64,000 bases of DNA from Vandiemenella viatica (Eukaryota; Arthropoda; Insecta; Orthoptera; Morabidae), in assembly GCA_031002005.1 (NCBI GenBank), contig CM061914.1:193768685-193832684 (forward strand), written 5' to 3'. The position numbers and the translations under genes were made by a program. The notes beneath the pieces were generated by a model. That model made no database searches and was not told where the DNA came from. It worked only from the letters and a program-made list of their open reading frames with translations. Shown here in pieces: positions 1 through 11,069 of the stretch (its first letter is position 1; each line of letters starts with the position of its first letter).

Positions 1-432
1 AGCACTTTTTCCTGGTTCTTGTCATGAATCGCGTGAACCAGTTCTTCTGTAACCAAAGGTGGACGCCCACTTCGTTCTTCATCGTGCACATCACTACGCC
101 CGCCATTGAACTGTCGGACCCATCTTCTCACCATCTTCTCACTCATCGCATTTGGTCCGTAAACATCACAAATTTGCCGATAAATTTTACTTGGTTTCAC
201 TTTCCTCGCATTCAGAAAACGAATCACAGACCTGATTTCGCAGGCGGCGGGAATTTCAATCAACGCCGACATTTCAAACAAGCACAACAAAGCGTACGTA
301 ACTGACAGCGATCTCCAAATGGCGCACGTTCTTCCCCTTGATACACATTGTCTACAGCGCATGTGCGGAACTGCAATCGCAGCGCTGCAGCGGAGATAAA
401 TTGAAACGGAACTTACTTTCTGAACGCGCCTC

Positions 433-433
<1 letters not shown>
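1..433 (-). mobile_element. mariner-family DNA transposon, 5' end with transposase N-terminus
   Basis: Read on the minus strand, an ATG at 272 opens a frame that stays open to the window edge (about 90 codons). It begins MSALIEIPAACEIRSV and continues with KIYRQICDVYGPNAMS, RRWVRQFNGGRSDVHDEERS and GRPPLVTEELVHAIHDKNQ. This is the paired helix-turn-helix DNA-binding half of mariner transposases (SETMAR-type HTH_48); the catalytic DDE half lies outside the window. The element ends at 433, where the minus strand starts CGAGGCGCGTTCAGAAAGTA, a mariner-like terminal repeat. A TA dinucleotide, the usual mariner target, follows at 434-435. The frame seen has no stops, so this copy may be fairly young. 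Confidence 0.85.

Positions 434-471
<38 letters not shown>
434..471. repeat. (TA)n microsatellite
   Basis: An uninterrupted TA run abuts the mariner terminus. Similar TA runs occur at about 842-862, 6108-6158, 22543-22567, 24750-24780 and 25596-25613. Several mark the edge of a mobile element. Confidence 0.9.
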
Positions 472-882
472 CAAACGTCACCTAATTTGTGAAATGTTTA
501 AAAGTTAAACGATTTTATAGAAGGCTTCCTACGCATTCTTAAATACGTTGCTTTAGCCAAAGAAAAACATAACTAATATCAATAGGCTTACTGGTACCTG
601 AAATACACAAGGTAGCCGTAGAGCCGTTTTCGAGATAACAAATACAATAATTGATTTTTTGCTGTTGCAAAAACACGATACAACTTGAAAATCATTGAAC
701 CTAAGAAATTTCATGCAACTCGTCAGAGTCGGTTCAAAGATATTAAATATATATCAGAATTGTTGAAGTTCTAAGCAAAGGTAAAGTTAATTAACTACAC
801 TAAAGATGGCGTTAGAGCTAGGTTTTGTGTAAAATCGCGTTGTATATATATATATATATATAATACAAGAATTCTAATACTC
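472..882. other. AT-rich intergenic stretch, nothing recognised
   Basis: No reading frame, terminal repeat or RNA-like signal was recognised apart from the short TA run near 842-862. Confidence 0.5.
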
Positions 883-1065
883 TTATAATCTATCTGCACA
901 TCTTCCTCTTTCGCTCATCTCCATCCTGTTTCCTCCATTTTCTTCAGTCCAGCTCCCCAAATACTTGTAACTTTCCACTCTATTTGGTTGCTCTCCTCCA
1001 AGTGATATGCCTGTGTCCGTCCTGTTGTTGTTATCGCCAGCCACGCACGATTGTGTAGAGTGCAT
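883..1065 (-). mobile_element. non-LTR retrotransposon reverse-transcriptase fragment
   Basis: The minus-strand frame contains VESYKYLGSWTEENGG, followed by a charged MEMSERGRCAD stretch. The SYKYLGS pattern is typical of the region just after the catalytic YxDD block in LINE reverse transcriptases. Only about 60 codons are present, so this is a small relic. It borders the 3.7-kb hAT element. Confidence 0.5.
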
Positions 1066-1484
1066 AATCGCCTTTGAGTGGCCACCATCGACTATAATCG
1101 TGAGTAATCGTGAGCAGGGCCCGCTCTAGCAATTTTGCCGCCCCGGACAAATAGACAAATTGCCGCCCCTTAAGTTTATGTAGAATTATATATTTAAAAA
1201 AAATAATTAATTTTTTAATCGAATAAAATATTTAATTTTAAATTTTAATAAAATCATATATTCATAAATAAACTTATTGAATTTTGATTTAGCGGCACAA
1301 AATAGAGACATTAATTATGAAATATCTGTACATAGACACAAATTAACCATATTTTTACGTTTTAAATGCTATTACAGATGGATATTATCACACAAACAAT
1401 CTAAATGTTATTATTTTGAAAATAAAACGAGATTACATCAAATACGCTAAAATCACAAAAAAACTTTTTTTTCTTACTTTCAGG

Positions 1485-3241
1485 TTGCGAATTTTTTATT
1501 ACATCCTACAATTTAGTTCATCGGCAATTTCATACTCAATTGCCAAAATGGCTAAATCATTAAATTATCAATTTCTTGGTTTTCGTAAATGCTTAGCAAG
1601 GCGTCGTATACATCTCCCAAATGAAATTTCAAGGGTTTTATTCCTCTATCCTCTCTATCCTACTCTCCCATCTAGTGTCACTCCATGTTTTCAAAATTGA
1701 ACCTTGAACATGCTTTAAAAGTATTGCCCATCGAAAAGTAGATGCCAAAAAGAATAAATATATTTTTTGGACTATGTTGAAGAAATTAGTGGCTTCCAAG
1801 GATGCTTTTGCCATTAATAACAAGATTGAGAGAATGGCTACTACACGGAACATTGAATGCTCGCGAATTATATTGTTTAATTCTAATCTGCACTCCTGCT
1901 TTATTGTCCCTTATATTGGACCCGTTGTCAGTCCCTGTCCTCTGATATCCTGCAAATTTAAACACAAGTCATTAAGTTCTCCAACTATAATGTCAGACAT
2001 TTGTTTTCCTGTGGATCTTTCGACTGGTAAGAAGCCTTAAAAGCTTTCATTAATTTTAATTTCAACATCAGGATTAAATTTATTGGTTGAAAGATATCTG
2101 ATTACAAGAGTAATTTGCTGTATCTTACTAAAATCAGGAGTACAGTTTAAAATTATGGAAAAATATTTGATTTTTTTTTAATTTCATTAATAACATGAGA
2201 CTTTACACTTTGATGCAGCAGATCTACTATCCCGGTTTGTAACAAAATTTGATGGCAATGATAGATTTGTCATTACATTCAAACTGGCCAGAGAGTAAAA
2301 TGAATTTGAAACAATGGAGGCACAGACATTTTTTATTTATTTAAACAACTGGCAGGTAACATGGCACAGAGTGATGGAATGGTTTGTCTATATTTTTCCC
2401 AAGATATTGAGCTTTAGTCCCTACTTTTTAGAGCACTCAACGGACGTGCTCTTCCATAATGGGATCGTATTCAGACAGTAACTCAACTATTTTTAAGAAA
2501 TTACCGTTATTATGCTCAAACAACTTGTTGCTTGTACCTTGAAAAACCAGTCAACTTACCAAGCATTATGGTAATTGCAACGATTCTTAGAAGCACCTTA
2601 TTCCAATGATTTATTTCGGCATTAATAACTCTTTGAGTGGCAGCATCTACAGTTTTACAACAATTTAATCTTTTTTGCCTGAATATGATTTTTCGAAATT
2701 TCATGCTTTTTTAAAGTTTCGTCGAGGTGCTTCCAATTTTTAAAACCCCCCTTTGAGAGAGAACTAACTAACCAATTGAAAGTTTTGCAACAGAAGTAGT
2801 AAACGCAGTAGCTAATTTCGCAATATTTGCTCTCCGTTGCTAAAAATTCGAGTATAATATTTTGCGCTTTTGCGTCGATCTGTGTCATTGGGAGGAAATG
2901 TGTAATTATGCAATAGTTTAGGTGGACCTTGCCTTACTAAAAAGCTTCTTACGGCGTCTCATAAAATTCTTGGCCACAAAGTATTAGAACGTCTTCTGTG
3001 AGTCTCACGTTGGTGTCAGTTCCAGTTGGTTTACAAACTTCGTTCATTTGTTCGCTATTATTCTCTGACGATTCTACTTCTTTTGTATTCCGACTTGATG
3101 TTGGATTCTAAGATTTGTTTTGGTAAACCCTGAATACAGTATATTTTTTAACGCGCCAGATTGATTCTGCCTTTACGCTTCCTTTCCCAACCTTCTTTTT
3201 TTGTACTGGTAACCAGATAGTCTTCTTTGACCGTCAGACAT
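1485..3241 (-). pseudogene. hAT transposase pseudogene (TTF zinc finger, DUF4371, hAT dimerisation domain)
   Basis: This is the coding part of the element above, about 585 codons if intact, close to the size of ZMYM1/TTF-type hAT transposases. The start is taken as the ATG at 3241 because the next residues match the usual lysine-rich beginning of this family. Longest open pieces are 2888-2655 (zinc finger), 2704-2516 (central region) and 1853-1638 (catalytic-region block with TRWESRIE). In-frame stops occur, for example after the GPI block near 1920, and the C-terminal IEYEIADELN region runs in a shifted frame. It is not expected to be functional. Confidence 0.75.
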
Positions 3242-3543
3242 TTTGGAACAGGCATGAACGTAACTCAAACAATGTTCACTATAAAATAATATAAAAGGTA
3301 AATATTTATCCTTGCTCTAAATAAGCCAAAACCATAACTAAGATAAATTATTCTCAGTCGATATAAAAAAAATACTTATGCACAACACAAAATAATTTCC
3401 ATACCCTGTGAACATAAAGAAAGTGTAGTGTTACTACACAGTCAAAGCTCATTCACGGAGGATACGATCCGTAAATTTGCTGCAAATGCAGAAACCGTGT
3501 ATACAGAATGGCAATTTCTATAGGCTTAAACGGAATACGTTCC

Positions 3544-3583
3544 AAGTTCACAAACAAACAAACAAACAAACAAACAAAAAAAT
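3544..3583. repeat. (AAAC)n microsatellite inside the hAT element
   Basis: About seven tandem AAAC units followed by an A run. Confidence 0.85.
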
Positions 3584-4801
3584 ATGTGGAGTGATTGTTG
3601 CGCAATGCACTTATTAAACCAACTGACAAAGTTATTCACATTCACTAAAATAGTTAATGAATTTCTTTTTGTTGAGACGATTTACAAATGCAGCAATTAG
3701 AGTATCTGTAAACCGCATTCGTATATATAATAAGCATCATGTGTTATTATATATTAGCAGTTAATATTCAAAATTGAATATACTAACGGTATGTGAGGTA
3801 ACTAATTGGTAATCAGCAGCTGGTAATATTATTTATTTATTAATGATTGTAAGTACTGTCCCACACCCACTAAACTACAGTATTTTCACAAGCGATCAAA
3901 GCTAGCGTATGTAATTTAACCCAACCATAACACTTAAAATGCCTGTATCTAATTTGTACAACAAATCTGTGAGGCTCGGATTACGAGAAGAAATTATTAT
4001 GTAAATTATTCCACTTCGATTTCCAATAACAGATCCATATTGATTTGGTTCATCAATTCAATAAAATAAATACTCAGCATCTCCCGCCAAGCACTATCGA
4101 TTCCATGTATTAGAGCCTAGCTGCAATTGCGAAAAACACTCCTTTTCACCGCGTCTTGTAACTTGTGGGCAGTATAACGTCGGAATCAGTGCAGGTAGCC
4201 GAGGGCAGGTGTAACAGCCCCCACCTACTGGGCTTCTGTTGTGTGCTTTTGTCGTTGTGCGCTTATGTCGAAATATCCAACTAAATAACAGTTTAATCAT
4301 AGATGTACTTACCTTTAGAAATTATGAAATCCTGAAGTAAATTTTATGAACTTCCACTTATTATTAATAACGTAATAAATAGTAAGGATAATGCTGTTGT
4401 GTAATGAAACCACTTTTGTAATTAGCAATAATAAGCAAATTGAGACAACAACGCGTTCTACTCGCGTGCTAAGGCCCAATTCATACAGAAGAGACGTGGC
4501 GTGGACGCGGCGCATTTTGAAGTTGCTCATGTGGCGGAATTCACACAGAGGCGGCGAGGCAACGGCGCGCCCCTTTGAGGTCCGCGCCCCGTCTCTTCGA
4601 AGTCTAGCTAAGAACTGTAAGTTATTAACGAACGAAAAAAACGGTATGTGGAATTTTTTTATTAATTTGGTCTTTAACCCATTAATATTATTAATATTTT
4701 TCTCACACTTACAGCCGAAATGGCGCCCCTAAATTTTAGCGCCCCGGGCAAATGGGCAAATGCCCGGTTTGCCCCCCCCCTAGAGAGGGCCCTGTCGTGA
4801 G

Positions 4802-5280
4802 CGATCGGTTAGTTCTCGGTACGTCAAAGGAATGCGAGCCGATGATCGTGCGCTCCACACAATCAAGACTCAGCCATCAACCAACACGACAAACAAAAAC
4901 CTAACTAAAGGCCTCAGGGAATTTATAAAATTACGCTTGCGTAACATAGAGTAACTTATTAATCGGTATCACCACAAGCCGCTATCACTTTGACATCCAT
5001 TTTCAACAGACAACCCATCAGTAAATGAAAATTCACAGACAGCAACTCATGATCGCGACGATGATGGCCACATTTTTAATCCCCCATCATGGACGATAGT
5101 ATAGAGGATCCTTTAGGCCTAGCAAGCCAACAGAACGAGTATGAACTGGTTGCTTTCAAATATAAAGGAACAAACCTCGGAAAAAAGTTACATATACTTA
5201 CATATACATAGACACGAATGTATAATTAAATGATTATTAGTAATTAGGTGATGCTTACAAATGTACATACTTGCAAGTCT
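4802..5280. other. Unassigned sequence, possibly the right end of an older element
   Basis: GTGGCCACCATCG near 1080 and the reverse complement of a GATGATGGCCAC stretch near 5062-5074 are partly inverted. The 3.7-kb hAT may therefore have inserted into an older terminal-repeat element. No coding potential was seen. Confidence 0.3.
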
Positions 5281-5282
5281 TT

Positions 5283-6103
5283 AATTTAATTTAATTGCAA
5301 TGGAGCACACGCTCCGGTGGCAATTTCCCTACACACCGAACTTCCCCCTATCCTGCGCCGACCTACATTAGCCCTCTACAAGTTTTAACTTTTTTCGTTT
5401 TTAACGTTTTCGGTAAGTTATTCATCATTCCCCTTGGTAACTCATTCCAATCCCTGACACCCTTACCTAAAAAAGAAAATCTTCCCACACCCTTGTGCCT
5501 GAAATCGAGTGCCAGCTTGTGGTAACGGTCATCTTTTCCCTTCCACGCACTACTTTTCATACCTACTGCAATATCTTTCCATGCCTCATCACCAGTATAC
5601 GCCCTGTACACTCCCATGGCCCTCCTCATCCTCCTCCTGTCTTGCAATGAATCCCATTCCATCTCCTTTATCATACCCGTCACTGATTGCATTCTGCGAT
5701 GATTTCCAGAAACAAATCTAACAGTTCTTTTTTACACCCTCTCTAATTCCTGTATTTGATACGAAAAATGAGGGTCCCATACTACGCTACCATATTCGAG
5801 CAATGGTCTGACCAAAGTTTTGTAACCCAATTCCTTTACTTCTCTCGTGCATCCCCTCATCACTCTCTCCAACAAGTGCAGAATTTTGAAACCTTTTCCC
5901 TACCACCTGTCCAATTTGTCCTGCCCAGTTAAGCTTGTTATCAAAAGTAGTGCCGAGATATTTACATTTCAAGTCTTTAGCAAGCAACTGTTTCCCCACC
6001 TTATATTCATAATTAACCTTTTGTTTTTTATTTGTGTATCTAATTAACTGACTCTTATTTACATTTATCTTCATCCCATGTTTACCAACCGAACTGGATA
6101 TCC

Positions 6104-6107
<4 letters not shown>
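5283..6107 (-). mobile_element. LINE family A, 5'-truncated copy 1 (reverse-transcriptase C-terminus)
   Basis: The minus strand carries the C-terminal part of a CR1/Jockey-like reverse transcriptase: [36 protein letters not shown], then after a frameshift near 5860 MIKEMEWDSLQDRRRMRRAM, AWKGKDDRYHKLALDFRHKG and GRFSFLGKGVRDWNELPRGM. The 3' end lies at about 5283 in a short TTTAA-repeat tail. The 5' truncation abuts a TA microsatellite at 6108. At least nine more copies of this family are listed below, all sharing the 3' part. Confidence 0.85.
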
Positions 6108-6159
<52 letters not shown>

Positions 6160-6180
6160 GTGTCTGTGTGTGTGTGTACG
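6108..6180. repeat. (TA)n/(TG)n microsatellite
   Basis: A run of about 24 TA units passes into TG-rich sequence. It ends about 95 bases before the tetraspanin exon. Confidence 0.9.
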
Positions 6181-6275
6181 TACACGTGTGCAAATACCTA
6201 CACATACAGACGGATTAGTTTCTACACACGTGCCGGTGCATGTATGTAAACATATGACGAGTTGTTTGTTGGCAG

Positions 6276-6473
6276 TACGAATGCTGCGGGTTCAACGGTT
6301 ACTTCAACTACGAGAACTCGACTCTGCCCGACTCCTGCTGCGAGAGGTCTATTCCGTGTGAGACGTCCTCCGAGGACCTCCACAGCGCCGGCTGCGACTA
6401 CCAGGTCAGGAAGGCGCGGCTCACCCACCTCAAGATCACCTCCGGCGCCCTGGCACTCGCCGTCGTCCTGCTG
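6276..6473 (+). CDS. Tetraspanin, internal exon (large extracellular loop and start of TM4)
   Basis: This exon of 66 codons is open in one frame and bounded by a good acceptor (TTTGTTGGCAG, ending 6275) and donor (CTG/GTAACA at 6474). Both boundaries are phase 0. The translation starts YECCGFNGYF, the tetraspanin CCG signature of the large extracellular loop. It continues with LPDSCCERSIPC (the conserved PxSCC pair) and a later AGCDY cysteine, giving six cysteines (exon residues 3, 4, 21, 22, 28, 40) as expected for the disulfides of this loop. It ends LKITSGALALAVVLL, the beginning of the fourth membrane helix. Tetraspanins are four-helix membrane proteins that organise partner proteins in the plasma membrane or endosomes. 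Codon use is GC-rich, unlike the surrounding AT-rich DNA. Upstream exons were not found and are probably left of the window. The subfamily cannot be told from one exon. Confidence 0.88.
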
Positions 6474-8119
6474 GTAACACACTGCCTTCACGTGGTGTGT
6501 CTAAACACTTACAACACGATATTATGAAAATAACTGCGTGGTGCAGTTGCAGTTAAACGCTATAAAGTGCCAAGTCATGCGCGTGAGTAAAACGGTGACA
6601 CCATTTAGCTATGAAAATACAATTAATGGTACTAAATACCTAGGGGTAACAATCTACATATTAATACGCTAAGCGAAAACTTACGTTACATTTTTAAGAA
6701 TATTGCGCGCACGGAGAAGTGTGAGATTTGGTATAGTTAAAGATTATATGGAGAAGAAGTGAAGGAAGCTAAAATCTATATACAATATGCGTTACAAATA
6801 CATTAAATTAAGTAAAATAAAACGCTCGCTCACCTACGTAGTTCGCTCAGATGGCTGGTAGATGGCGCAGCTAGCGGCCTTACTTTGTCTTCTTTGGCCA
6901 AACAAAACAGTCGAAATTAATCTCTGAACTTATATAGAAGCAAGAAGGAACATTTCGAGGGCTGGTAGATAGCGCAGCTAGCGGCCAGAATATTGGGCGA
7001 ACGGAGGAACTTAAAGAAATACGGAAAGCTAAAATTATATATAATATATTTTACAAACCTTGGAATCGATATAAGCAGTCAGAGATAATCGATTGCTTCA
7101 GTTGTAAACAAATGTGCAGTTTGTCTCTGGTTTGCGATATGGGCTGCGCAGAACGAATTTCCCCTAAACTTTTTACTCTTGGTCCAGGCCGAATTTCAAC
7201 CTAACCATGATCACTATGACAAAACGAACCTATATGGGTTGATATGGTCCCTGTACCGATAATTTTTGTGTCATTTTTACAGTGCTGCTAACATTTCGCG
7301 GTTGCGGAGCCTCCCATGTTTCGGCATTTTTAATTTAATTCGTGGCGACTTTTCCGGAAAAGGAGAGTACTAAACGTGAAGAGGACGCTATAAGGAAACA
7401 GTTAATCCAAATTTCAACAGGTCAGTAACAGTTTTTCACTGGTGGAGAATGTCCCACCCCACCCAAAAATATAATAAGCATAGTTAATACATGTTAAAAA
7501 TAGATTATTAAAATAAACAATTAATTTGCGAACGTATGTGTGCGCGTGAAATAGGATCGGAGCCAACGTTCTTACGTGAATTCCCCGCATTGAGACACTC
7601 TGTGGTCTTTGGTAAAACGAAAGACTCGGATAAAGTAGAGATTAATGTTTGAAGTAATGAAAGGAATTCTTTGAAAAGGTATGTAGCGATTCTGCCAGAT
7701 ACTATATGGTCATTTGATTATTTAAAATGTTAAACTTTGGTTAAGTGTCTTTAGATTTTTTGATTTCAGTAATTTCATTAGAGAGAGAGAGAGAGAGAGA
7801 CGAGAAATAAGGAATACTTATTGGCGTGTAATTCAAAATGATAATAGACCAAATTTAAATAGGGAACACACAAAATTACGAAATTATTTTGATAGATACA
7901 TTTAAATGCGCATGTTTCATAAAGCTAAAGCAGTTTTCCTAAATGAATCATCGATAAATACATTTCATCATTTGCTATGGTTAGATTAGAAGCTAAAGTT
8001 TAGCATACAGTCACGCGTGGAGTGTATCGTTTTAATTTTATAGGTAATGCAGAGAATTACTAGATTATTACTCTTTCATGAAAGAAACTAAACAACTTAA
8101 TGAATTACGGTCGAATTTC
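6474..8119. other. Tetraspanin intron sequence with LINE relic and diverged direct repeats
   Basis: It holds a short LINE piece (6565-6740, listed separately). A GTAGATGGCGCAGCTAGCGG-like block occurs near 6855 and again, slightly changed, near 6965. A GAAAGCTAAAAT-type block occurs near 6765 and 7030. These suggest an old tandem duplication of about 110-260 bases. A GA run lies at 7782-7801. No further exon was recognised. Confidence 0.4.
6565..6740 (+). mobile_element. LINE reverse-transcriptase relic, near-identical to 63824-64000
   Basis: The + strand reads IKCQVMRVSKTVTPFSYE, then TINGTKYLGVTI, a reverse-transcriptase block of the VxxxKYLGV type. The same sequence with few changes recurs at the right edge of the window, where 13 extra bases precede the KYLGV-like block. 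Downstream it decays into AT-rich sequence. Confidence 0.6.
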
Positions 8120-9001
8120 GATCGCTGGGTGATCACTAGTTCGTAATAATTTGTCATGGAATGAGCATATCGAGAATGTAACGGGGAAAGCAAATCGTAA
8201 GCTGCGATTTCTAGATCGTAATTTAAAACAGAGCACACTGGAAGTTAAATCGATTGTATTCAAGTCACTAGTGCGTCCTCTCTTAGAATATTGATGTTCT
8301 GTATGGGGTCCCCATCAAAAGGGGTTAATGGAGGCATTAGAGAAGGTCCAAAGAAGAGCCGCCCGATTCGTGACAAGTATATATAGTTGGAGGGAAAGCG
8401 TAAGTGCGATGTTGAAGGAGTAAGACCTGGAACGCCGAAGGCGTTGCTCTAGACCAGTGGTTCCCAATTAGTGGTAAGCGTACCCCCAGGGGTACGTGTG
8501 GTTTCTTCAGGGGGTATGCGCGGTAGTCTCTTGGCTAAGATGATCATTAAAATAATTGAAAAAAATCAACTTTTATCAGCCAAAAGAAACATTACTATCA
8601 CCCAAATATATTTTAAGATAAACTGTGTTTGTGTCAATTATATTATTGTAATCCTGTGGTTGTGAGAAGAACTCTACTGGGATGAACGAATTCATTTATT
8701 TATCATTTCAGCTATAAGCGGTACGCGCGGTTGAGCTCCTTCTTGCAGTGGTACTCGGGAAAAAATAATGGGGAACCACTGCTCTAGACGGAAGCTAATT
8801 GAAAAATTCACGACTGACGTATTTCAGAATGGCTGCCAGCAAATATTTCTACCAGCAACATTCATATCTCTGAATGACCGCGAAAATAAGACAACAGAAA
8901 TCAGGGCCAGAACCGATTCATTTCTGTACTCATTTTGCCCACTAGGGAATGGAATAGAATGGATTTACCGGGCGAGTAAACATAAAATCCGACAGGAGTA
9001 G
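8120..9001 (+). mobile_element. LINE family B, copy 1, interrupted by a hAT MITE
   Basis: The + strand gives NNLSWNEHIENVTGKANRKL, KSLVRPLLEY, then after a stop CSVWGPHQKG and LEKVQRRAARFVTS. This is the conserved LVRPxLEYxxxVWxP / LExVQRRAARFV block of CR1/Jockey-type reverse transcriptases. The frame is cut by the 327-bp element at 8455-8781 and resumes as SRRKLIEKFTTDVFQ and LYSFCPLGNGIEW before a stop at 8999. It is a relic with several stops. Confidence 0.75.
8447..8789. mobile_element. hAT MITE, 327 bp, with 8-bp target duplication
   Basis: The element is 8455-8781. Its ends are CAGTGGTTCCCAATTAG and, reverse complemented, CAGTGGTTCCCCATTAT. The 8-bp duplication CTCTAGAC lies at 8447-8454 and 8782-8789, exact. 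It has no transposase frame. It sits inside LINE B and is therefore younger than it. A truncated relative is at about 54704-54833. Confidence 0.92.
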
Positions 9002-9027
9002 CTTTCGATAAAGCACTCCGGCCATCC

Positions 9028-9130
9028 TGATCTGGGTTTTCCATGGGTTTTCCGTATCACTCCAGGCGAATGCTGGGATGGTTCCTCAGAATAGCCCATG
9101 GGCGCCTCCTGCCATATCCTGTATATCCCT
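9028..9130 (+). mobile_element. SINE fragment, diverged
   Basis: GGCCATCCTGATCTGGGTTT, then a CTCCAGGCGAATGCTGGGAT stretch, matches the tRNA-unrelated body of the SINE family seen complete at 9580. It lacks the tRNA-like head. Confidence 0.6.
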
Positions 9131-9579
9131 TCCAAACTATTACCCTATCGGATAGGTGCAATGTACCCTCTGTCTCACACTTTTAGTGAATCGCGGAGTT
9201 ATAATAATAGTGATAATAATAATGCTGTCAGACACAAACAAAACAAGAGATACAAACAAAATTTCTTTATTGCGCTTCAAAATAGCTACAACACACTTTT
9301 GACAACGTTCGTACAGCTTCTGGAAACTAGGTCTCATCTGGAATCGATCACATGATCTCTGGTGGCATTCACGTCCGCAAAACGATCATCTTTCATGAGT
9401 GCCTTCAAGCGGGGAACAGTAAGAAGTCCGCAGGAGCAGATCAGGGGAGTACGGAGGGTGTTCAAGAACAGTTACCATCTTCTGCGCAGTTTCATGAAGC
9501 AGCGTCCATCTTCCAGTCCTGTGCAACTCTGGCACGTGTCTCTATAGCAGACCTTGATGTTCGCACGTTGCTCCGTTCC

Positions 9580-9835
9580 GCTCGTGGTGGGTGAACGGTT
9601 AACGTTCTGGCCTCGCATTCTGGAGGACGCGGGTTCGAATCCCCGTCTGGGCATCCAGATTTGGGTTTTCCATGGTTTCCCCAAATCACGCCAGGCGAAT
9701 GCAGGGATGCTTCCTTCAAAAGGCCATGGCCGAATTCCTTCCCGTTCCTTGTACCCAGTCCTATCCCGTCTCTAATGACCTTAGCCGTCGACGATGTAAG
9801 GGAACCAAGATAATAAACAGGATTTAATTTTATTT
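9580..9835 (+). mobile_element. tRNA-derived SINE, nearly full length, copy 1
   Basis: The head resembles a tRNA gene with a perfect pol III B box, GGTTCGAATCC, at 9632-9642. An A-box-like GGTGGGTGAACGGTTAACG lies about 45 bases before it. The body (TTGGGTTTTCCATGGTTTCC and CAGGCGAATGCAGGGATGC) and the tail near GACCTTAGCCGTCGAC are shared with the other copies. About ten copies or pieces occur in the window in both orientations. Confidence 0.85.
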
Positions 9836-10944
9836 GAGAATTGGTACATACATTTTTGTCATTGTATGTGCGAGTTATAAGTCGCTGCTTGCAGCTAGAG
9901 CAGACGTGTATCACGCTATGGTCACGTGGTGACGCCCGAGCGTCAGCATTTTTGGGCTTGGTACAAAGCTAGCCTGCACGCTCCAGTCGTTCTTCATTCT
10001 TTACGGGACAGCATGCAGTAATCATGGAGTCGCTTACAGAAGGTAAGACACGCAGCAAGCCTCGGTTTGATCTCCAAGTCAACCAAGTTATTCGGTTTGA
10101 TCTCCAAGTCAATCAAGTTATTCGGTTTGATCTCCAAGTCAATAAGTTTGGTTTCCAAGTTAGTCAGTTTGTCTCCAAAAGTGTTCAGTCTTTGTTATAA
10201 TAATTTCTAAAGTATTCTGTTGGTTGAAGTTGAATAATATGTCGTAAAGTAGCTCAAACTTCCCCGGTGTAACTTATTCGGTCGATTAAGCTTCCATTTA
10301 TATGAGTTGGTAGAAGTTGCCGCTAGTTATAGAGTTATTCAGTCGCCGTTGCATTTCAGAGGATTTTGTGTATGTGTGAGAGCGAGAGCGGCCTATTTGT
10401 GTTAATGGTTGTGAAGTAATAAGTGATTGATTGTAGGAAGCATTCGTTGAAGTAAAGGCAGTAATTATGTGATAATCTTGAGCAGTGAATTCAGCTTTAT
10501 AAGGCAAAGACGTGTCATTTTCTCTTCAGGTCAGTTAGTTGGAATCGGACTAAAATGTATGTTAGGTTTTTTTACATTAAATGGTTCGTAACTTAATCCG
10601 CACTGTTTGGTCTCAATAACACTCGTAGACTAAAGAATCCTTAGCCCCACATTCCGTTGTTATATTGTGTTTCATGATAATAATGTTGACTTAGTATTTT
10701 GATAACAAAAGGTAATAATCTTAAAGAAGAGTGCACGGAGTATTATTTCCATGAGGTAAGCAAGAATGAAATCAATCGCAGTTTGGTAATCTCTGCGTAA
10801 TCAAAGATTATCTGCTGTCAGACCTGATATAAATGGCTAGAATTAACATCTCCTAGCTAATCTCCTCCTCCCCCCCTCCTCCTCCTTTCAGTTTCAAGTT
10901 AAACTTAAAGTTAGATGAAAATGGATAATTAATATAATAGCAAC
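9836..10944. other. Tetraspanin intron sequence with a short 30-bp tandem repeat
   Basis: Three 30-base units beginning CGGTTTGATCTCCAAGTCAA start at 10063, 10093 and 10123. Just upstream, at 10024, is an ATG with six codons running into a GTAAGAC donor-like site (see findings). The rest shows no features. Confidence 0.6.
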
Positions 10945-10994
10945 CACACCGCGGCGCCCGCTACAACGAGGCGTAAAGCAATAAGTAAAAAAAA
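10945..10994 (+). mobile_element. SINE 3' tail fragment
   Basis: ACAACGAGGCGTAAAGCAAT followed by an A run equals the 3' end of the SINE family, with nothing of its body. Confidence 0.6.
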
Positions 10995-11069
10995 AAAAAA
11001 TCCGTTGCGCTGCGACACTTCCTCTCACACTGACTACCTTCAACTGGTCGCAGTCTGTTTACACTGCCA

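Larger units (their letters stand above)
1108..4801 (-). mobile_element. hAT-superfamily transposon (TTF/DUF4371 type), 3.68 kb, decayed
   Basis: The element proper is 1115-4794. Its ends are inverted repeats: the left starts CAGGGCCCGCTCTAG and the reverse complement of the right starts CAGGGCCCTCTCTAG. Both ends are flanked by the direct repeat TCGTGAG (1108-1114 and 4795-4801). Minus-strand frames inside give, in order, a hAT-like start (MSDGQRRLSGYQYKK at 3241), a TTF zinc-finger stretch (FCCKTFNWLVSSLSKGGFKN, about 2750-2800), a DUF4371-like part (NAEINHWNKVLLRIVAI), the block IRGQGLTTGPI near 1930, then FFNIVQKIYLFF and TRWESRIERI (1640-1800), and a C-terminal dimerisation end (LNNLAIL-like, about 1500-1580). 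Stops and frameshifts break the gene, so it is a pseudotransposase. The right 900 bases, about 3900-4790, are unassigned. Confidence 0.85.

Noticed and set aside
6222..6491. 89-codon minus frame over the tetraspanin exon
   Set aside because: Antisense shadow of a cysteine-motif exon with proper splice sites on the + strand.
9580..9650. tRNA gene
   Set aside because: The B box is perfect, but there is no acceptor stem and the same head is joined to the same non-tRNA body at 19838, so it is a SINE.
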